DNA of 64,000 nucleotides, taken from contig CAVUFH010000003.1 of NCBI GenBank assembly GCA_963740835.1, positions 434,001-498,000 of the forward strand. The letters run 5' to 3'. Positions 59,829-64,000 of this stretch are shown here, piece after piece. This DNA comes from CAVUFH01 sp963740835 (GTDB lineage Bacteria; Actinomycetota; Acidimicrobiia; IMCC26256; PALSA-610). Each line of letters begins with the position of its first letter. Positions within the stretch are counted from its first letter, which is position 1. Below the pieces are notes generated by a model. That model was not told the DNA's origin. It did not search any database and saw only the letters and a list, made by a program, of their open reading frames with translations. The translations under genes were made by a program, and so were the position numbers.

Positions 59829-62723
59829 GTGGGGGGACGTGAGCGCACACCTCATCTGATCGGGCGCGACGACTCGTGGCGGCGGCTCTCGGCCGCCCTC
59901 GAACGCGTGACTCCTGCCGAGGGGGCACTGGTCCTCGTCAGCGGCGAGGCCGGCATCGGGAAGACCCGCCTCCTCGAGGAGTTCGCGGCCCGGGAGCCCG
60001 GAGCGCTGGTGGCTCGTGGGGGTTGTGTCGCCGGGGTGCCCTATGCGCCCTGGAGTGACGCCCTCTGGTGGCTGCTCGACACCGTCGGGAACGCAGTGAT
60101 CGGCGAACTCCCCGGCTATGCCGGACCACAACTCGCTCGGCTGATCCCGTCATTGACAGCCGTCGACCTGACCGGAACAACCGCGGAGGACGGGCAGCAA
60201 CTCCTGTTCGATGCCGTCGTGGATCTGCTCCGGCACATCGCTCGCGGCCGCCGCCTCGTCGTCGTCATCGACGACATGCACTGGATCGACCCCGCGAGCC
60301 GGGACCTCCTGCGCTACGTCGCCTCCAAGCTGCGCCGGATCCCGATGCTGCTCATCCCCGCCTTCCGGCCCGAGGACAGCACCACTGAACGAGACCTCGT
60401 CGCGCAGCTCGGTCGGCTCGCGGCGGACCGCGTCGTCCTGGAGCGGCTCCCCGCGGACCGGACGACCGAGATTGCCTCGATCCTGCTGGGCGACGCGGCC
60501 GCGGCCGCCGACCTCGACCGGATCACACGCGCCTCCGACGGGAACCCGCTGTTCATCGAGGAACTGGCGGCGGCCGCTGGATCCAAAGGCATCCCCACGA
60601 CGCTCCGCGACCTCATGCTGGAGCGATTCATGTCGCTCGATGACGACGCCCGCCACCTGGTCTCGGTCGCGGCGGTCATCGGCGCGCGGTCGCCGCGTGC
60701 CTGGCTCGTCTACGCATCGGGGCTCGAAGCCGACCGAGCCCGTGTGGCCGCGCGTGCCTCCGCCGACGCGGGAGTGCTCGTCGCCGAGCAAGGCGCATAC
60801 GAGTTCAGGCACGCGCTCCTGCGCCAAGCAGTCCTCGACGAATTGCTACCTGACGAGCTGGTCGAGCTCCACCGCGCAGCCGCGCAAGCCCTCGAACAGC
60901 ATCCCGAGGCCGCCGCCGGCCTCGACCGCATTGCGGAGCTCGCGCGCCACTGGGACGCCGCCCAGGTGCCCGAGCTGGCGCTCCCTCGGCTGGTCACCGC
61001 CGCAAAGCATGCACGCGAGACCTACGCATACGAAGCCGCGGTCGCCGATTACGAACGCGCCTTGGTCTGGTGGGACGCGGTAGCCGACCCCGTCGTGGTC
61101 GCGGGCGTCGACCGGGCGACGGTGCTTCTCCGGGCGGCCGACGCCGCACGCGACGCGGGCTTCGTCGAACGCGCCGGCGAGCTGGCCTGGTCCGCGATCG
61201 ACGAGGCGTTCGACCTCGGTGTGGACCGCGGTGTCGAGGCCGCGGGTCGGGCGTGGACATACCTTTGGGGCGCCAACCGTTCTTACGAACTCTCGGCGCT
61301 CGCGCAACAGCGGGTGCTTCCCGTGTTGGATCGCGTCGAACCTCAGTCACGAGCGCGTTTCCTCGTCGGCTACGTGCATCATCTCGTGACCAACGCGACG
61401 CCGAAGGAGACCCGGGGCCCGGCCACGGAGATGATCGCCACGCTGGATCTCGTCGACGATCCCGTGCTCGAAGCGCGCGGCCACATGGTGAACGCGTGGT
61501 GTCACGAGGCGTACGGCGAGTTCGATCGAGTCGAGGCGGAGTACACGCGCGCCGCCGATCTCGCGCGCCGCGCCGACGCGCACGCAACGTTGGTGGCGAT
61601 ACTCGCGAATCACGCTGCCTCGAAGCAGTGGACGCCCGACTTCGAAGGCAGCATCGAATTGCTCGATGCCGCCGACGCGTTGATCGAGCGCTACGGCCTG
61701 TCGCGCTATCGCGTCCTCGTCAACGCGATGCGCAACGTCGCGTTGTGTCTGGTGGGTGAGCTCGCGGCGGCTCGCGAAACCGTCGACGCGTTCGACGAGC
61801 TGGACCTCGGCGGCATCGACCGCTGGACGCTCGGGACGTGTCGAGCCCGGGTTGCGCTCGCCGCGGGTGACTACGACGCGGCGTTCGCCGAACTGTCGTC
61901 GCTGAGCGACGACGAGCTCGAAGACCAAGAGAGCATCATCGACCGCATCACGATGCGGGCCGACGCACTCGCATGGCTCGGCAACCTCGATGCCGCCCGA
62001 GACGCGGTCGACCAGGGCCAGCGCGCACTCGAGGAACACCGAGAGGCGTACTTCCACGGCTTCTTCGCGCTGTCGGCCATGCGGTGCGAAGGCGACGCCG
62101 CGGCCGCCGCATCAGCTGCCGGATCGCTCGATCAACTCGAAGCGGCACACGAGCGCGGGCGCGCCGTCGTCGCGAGTTGGTACACGACCGTTTCCGAACT
62201 GCAAGGCTCGGCCGGGATCGTCGAGGCGTTCTCGCTCGGAATCGAGGCCGAGCGCGCGCGTCTCGCGAACGAGTCCGCGGCCGAGGCCGCGACTCGAGCC
62301 GCCGACCAGTTCGAAGCCTGCACGATGCGCTACCACGCGACCTACTTCCGCTGGCGCGTGGCCGAAGCGATGCTCGGCGCGGGCGAGCGCGTCGCGGCGA
62401 CCGACGTCTTGAAGCGGGCGCGGGCTGTCGCGCTCGAATGGGGCTTCGGCGGCCTGGAAGCCGCGATGAACCGCCTCGCGCGGACGCACCAGTTGCGCCT
62501 CGGCCCCGCCCGCACCAACGTCGACGGCGACACCGCACTCTCGGTGCGAGAATTGGAAGTGCTGCACCTGCTGGTGGACGGGCGCAGCAATCCCGAGATC
62601 GCCGAAGACTTGTTCGTCTCCCGCCGCACGGCGGCGGCGCACGTGTCGAACATTCTGAGGAAACTCGACGCTGCGTCCCGAGTCGAAGCCGTCTCGGAGG
62701 CGCTGCGCCGCGGTTATGTCTAG
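59829..62723 (+). CDS. Large LuxR-family ATP-binding transcriptional regulator
   Basis: A regulator of about 965 residues of the MalT/LAL type. An N-terminal AAA-like ATPase has Walker A SGEAGIGKTRLLEEF and Walker B VVVIDDMHWID. A long helical-repeat region follows. The C-terminal LuxR HTH reads LSVRELEVLHLLVDGRSNPEIAEDLFVSRRTAAAHVSNILRKLDAASRVEAV. Such proteins need ATP and a ligand to activate transcription. GTG starts at 59790 and 59829 are both possible; GGAGG lies just before the second. It is the largest gene of the tRNA-flanked segment. Target genes are unknown. Confidence 0.88.
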   Translation: MGGRERTPHLIGRDDSWRRLSAALERVTPAEGALVLVSGEAGIGKTRLLEEFAAREPGALVARGGCVAGVPYAPWSDALWWLLDTVGNAVIGELPGYAGPQLARLIPSLTAVDLTGTTAEDGQQLLFDAVVDLLRHIARGRRLVVVIDDMHWIDPASRDLLRYVASKLRRIPMLLIPAFRPEDSTTERDLVAQLGRLAADRVVLERLPADRTTEIASILLGDAAAAADLDRITRASDGNPLFIEELAAAAGSKGIPTTLRDLMLERFMSLDDDARHLVSVAAVIGARSPRAWLVYASGLEADRARVAARASADAGVLVAEQGAYEFRHALLRQAVLDELLPDELVELHRAAAQALEQHPEAAAGLDRIAELARHWDAAQVPELALPRLVTAAKHARETYAYEAAVADYERALVWWDAVADPVVVAGVDRATVLLRAADAARDAGFVERAGELAWSAIDEAFDLGVDRGVEAAGRAWTYLWGANRSYELSALAQQRVLPVLDRVEPQSRARFLVGYVHHLVTNATPKETRGPATEMIATLDLVDDPVLEARGHMVNAWCHEAYGEFDRVEAEYTRAADLARRADAHATLVAILANHAASKQWTPDFEGSIELLDAADALIERYGLSRYRVLVNAMRNVALCLVGELAAARETVDAFDELDLGGIDRWTLGTCRARVALAAGDYDAAFAELSSLSDDELEDQESIIDRITMRADALAWLGNLDAARDAVDQGQRALEEHREAYFHGFFALSAMRCEGDAAAAASAAGSLDQLEAAHERGRAVVASWYTTVSELQGSAGIVEAFSLGIEAERARLANESAAEAATRAADQFEACTMRYHATYFRWRVAEAMLGAGERVAATDVLKRARAVALEWGFGGLEAAMNRLARTHQLRLGPARTNVDGDTALSVRELEVLHLLVDGRSNPEIAEDLFVSRRTAAAHVSNILRKLDAASRVEAVSEALRRGYV

Positions 62724-62726
62724 CGC

Positions 62727-62816
62727 CTAGACGATCTTGTGCGGAGCTCCGATCGCGACGGCGAGGGCCATCAGCGAGCCGACGAGCAGAGCAATGCGAA
62801 CGTAACGAGCCTTCAT
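62727..62816 (-). CDS. 29-residue single-helix peptide (micropeptide B)
   Basis: A 29-codon frame reading MKARYVRIALLVGSLMALA, then VAIGAPHKIV and a stop. Like micropeptide A it has a Met-Lys start, an Arg-Ile-Ala at residues 7-9, one hydrophobic helix and the same length; 11 of 29 positions are identical without gaps. AGAAGG precedes the ATG by 7 bp. It is antisense-oriented just behind the LuxR gene and divergent from the DUF5317 gene. Confidence 0.5.
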   Translation of the reverse strand: MKARYVRIALLVGSLMALAVAIGAPHKIV

Positions 62817-62935
62817 GGCCGAACCTTCTTCCGTGAAGAGTTGCTCCGTTTGTTTCGGGTGGCTGGCCGCCGTTCTTGATCGCGCAGGCACGAGAAGTCG
62901 CAACAGAAGCCATCAGCGCAGGCCGATACGAGGGC

Positions 62936-63577
62936 GTGTTCCTGGTGCTCGCGGTGGTTCTGGCGCTCGTGACCGTGCCGCTCGCGGGCGGCCGAATCGG
63001 CCGCCTGGCCGAGGTCCGGCTCCGGTGGGCGCCGCTGCTGCTCGCCGCGCTCGCGCTCCAGATGGTCATTGTGGCGGTAGTGCCCGGCTGGGACGACGCA
63101 CTCCTCCGAGCCGTCCACCTCGGTACCTACGGGATGTTGTTCACGTTCCTCTGGGTGAACCGCCGGATCTCGGGAATCTGGATCGTTGCCGCCGGCGGGG
63201 CGTTGAACCTGATCGCCATCGCTGCCAACGCGGGCGTGATGCCGGCCGGACCGGCGGCTGTGCGATCCGCCGGCATCGCCTCGAACGCAGAGAAGTTCGG
63301 GAATTCCGGGTTGCTCGAGCACCCGCGCCTGTTGTTCCTGGGTGACATCTGGGCAATCCCGCGGGGTTGGCCACTGGCCAACGTGTTCAGCATCGGCGAC
63401 GTCGTCATCGCGATCGGCGTCTTCGCGGTGGTCCACTCCGCTTGTCGCCCGCGCGGCGCGCCGGTCCGGTCGCACGCCGATGCCCGAGAATTCGTAGAAC
63501 CTTCGCACTCAAGCCCGGGCAACGTTCGCGTGCTGCCGTTTGCGCGCTCGGAGGGACTCGAACCCCCAACCTTCTGA
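62936..63577 (+). CDS. DUF5317-like membrane protein ending inside the tRNA gene
   Basis: A protein of about 213 residues with five or six hydrophobic segments: VFLVLAVVLALVTVPLAGGRIGRLAEVRLRWAPLLLAALALQMVIV is the usual DUF5317 beginning, here at a GTG at 62936; a TTG at 62876 would add 20 residues. A segment NRRISGIWIVAAGGALNLIAIAANAGVMPAG is also typical. The last residues (SEGLEPPTF) are encoded by the antisense strand of tRNA-Arg, so the normal C-terminus was probably replaced or extended when the tRNA sequence joined. Function unknown. Confidence 0.75.
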   Translation: MFLVLAVVLALVTVPLAGGRIGRLAEVRLRWAPLLLAALALQMVIVAVVPGWDDALLRAVHLGTYGMLFTFLWVNRRISGIWIVAAGGALNLIAIAANAGVMPAGPAAVRSAGIASNAEKFGNSGLLEHPRLLFLGDIWAIPRGWPLANVFSIGDVVIAIGVFAVVHSACRPRGAPVRSHADAREFVEPSHSSPGNVRVLPFARSEGLEPPTF

Positions 63578-63588
63578 TCCGTAGTCAG
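63542..63588. repeat. Right direct repeat: 3' half of intact tRNA-Arg
   Basis: The 47 bp that recur at 57885-57931 with one mismatch. Here they belong to the complete tRNA gene. The two copies are in the same orientation and bracket about 5.6 kb, the geometry expected for attL and attR. Confidence 0.9.
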
Positions 63589-63615
63589 ATGCTCTATCCA
63601 TTGAGCTACGAGCGC
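63543..63615 (-). tRNA. tRNA-Arg (anticodon ACG)
   Basis: A 73-nt tRNA read on the minus strand. The acceptor stem pairs GCGCTCG (63615-63609) with CGAGCGC (63550-63544). The D arm has AGCTCAATGGATAGAGC, the anticodon loop CTACGGA (anticodon ACG), and the T arm GGGGGTTCGAGTCCC. CCA is not encoded. It reads CGN arginine codons after A34 deamination. The gene is the apparent attachment site of the flanking segment. Confidence 0.95.
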
Positions 63616-63665
63616 GGGAAGGCGACCAGTGTAGACGAGTCGTCCGCGGACTTCTCGGGTGCAGT

Positions 63666-64000
63666 TCAGTGCGTTGCGAGGAACCCGCTGCACGCTCCTT
63701 GGGTGAAGTAGCCCACCGTCGTCACGGCGATCGAGAGCAGGGTGCCGAGCGCGGTGCTGTCGAACGCGGCCGGGCCCGCGTCGACGATCTGGTGGAGCTG
63801 GTCGCGGAACGTCACGAGCTTCGCGGCGTCGGCGGCCGGGAAGCTGGCGAGGTCGGCTTGCAGCGCGTCCATCGCATCCCGCAACACGATGGCGTCGGCG
63901 TAGGTCGCGGCCGGCGTCCCGCTCACGAACGTGGGCGGCATGCTCGTCGACGACAGCGTCTTCATCACGCGCTGCAAGATGCTGATCTGCTGATCGAGCT
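63666..64000 (-). CDS. Hypothetical protein, partial at right edge
   Basis: The C-terminal 110 residues of a protein that enters from beyond the right edge. The visible part is helical: LDQQISILQRVMKTLSS, ATYADAIVLRDAMDALQADLASFPAADAAKLVTFRDQLHQIVDAGPAAFD, ending TVGYFTQGACSGFLATH. No family is recognised. A short internal Met or TTG start is unlikely because the frame stays open through the window edge. It is 51 bp upstream in coordinates of the tRNA gene end and on the same strand. Confidence 0.6.
   Translation of the reverse strand, partial: LDQQISILQRVMKTLSSTSMPPTFVSGTPAATYADAIVLRDAMDALQADLASFPAADAAKLVTFRDQLHQIVDAGPAAFDSTALGTLLSIAVTTVGYFTQGACSGFLATH

Noticed and set aside
57932..63541. 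Prophage or conjugative element inside the tRNA repeats
   Set aside because: No integrase, structural, replication or transfer gene is visible; only signalling and membrane genes were found, so the segment is called tRNA-flanked without naming an element type.

Overview
The window is GC-rich (roughly two thirds G+C by eye) with dense genes, frequent GTG starts and ATGA/TGATG junctions. It looks like an actinobacterial chromosome. F420/deazaflavin-type oxidoreductases, a fused double acyl-CoA dehydrogenase of the mycobacterial FadE34 kind, several TetR/ArsR/AraC regulators, ECF42-type sigma factors and promoters that look leaderless all fit Actinobacteria. A poorly cultured lineage such as Acidimicrobiia is possible, but there is no rRNA or other marker here to prove it.

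Layout. 1-13.5 kb: mixed catabolic and envelope genes (VOC, AraC, isochorismatase-like hydrolase, hydrolase-LuxR fusion, FadE34-like dehydrogenase, two secreted lipoproteins, MtfA-like peptidase, quinone oxidoreductase, amidase, orphan ECF42 C-terminus, NmrA-like protein). 13.5-19.7 kb: CPBP protease, a TetR-controlled heterodimeric ABC exporter with a visible operator, and tatA. 20.2-25.5 kb: a cyclic-nucleotide locus with two cNMP-binding proteins, two small helical proteins and a cyclase-ATPase. 26.0-31.2 kb: a translationally coupled five-gene operon with a prenyl diphosphate synthase, a desaturase-like FAD enzyme, a repeat protein and two unrecognised proteins, with a P450 converging on it. 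31.2-48.2 kb: P450, glycosidase-like propeller, DHA2 exporter with ArsR, PQQ-propeller lipoprotein, FAD monooxygenase with TetR, tannase-like esterase, RibD-like reductase, YCII/ECF42 pair, three cupins, and an ECF sigma with a zinc anti-sigma factor. 48.2-49.6 kb: SRPBCC/ArsR genes and a further SRPBCC gene preceded by two matched operators. 49.7-54.8 kb: a persulfide-response operon (thioredoxin, rhodanese-MBL, CstR-like repressor, DUF302, TauE and an MMPL transporter) behind a CstR-type operator. 55.0-57.9 kb: AhpD-like protein, small proteins and an ArsR-SRPBCC-reductase cassette. 57.9-63.6 kb: a segment bounded by a 47-bp duplication of the 3' half of tRNA-Arg(ACG). It holds an HD-GYP-like protein, a large LuxR regulator, a DUF5317 protein and two related 29-residue peptides. 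The window opens and closes inside partial genes.

The most interesting parts are the five-gene isoprenoid operon, the CstR operon that ends in an MMPL transporter, the tRNA-flanked segment with its paired micropeptides, and the matched operators at 49.55-49.60 kb. About a dozen otherwise well-conserved genes carry single frameshifts spread over the whole window. I read most of these as consensus indel errors, not true pseudogenes, and the affected genes are annotated across the shift.
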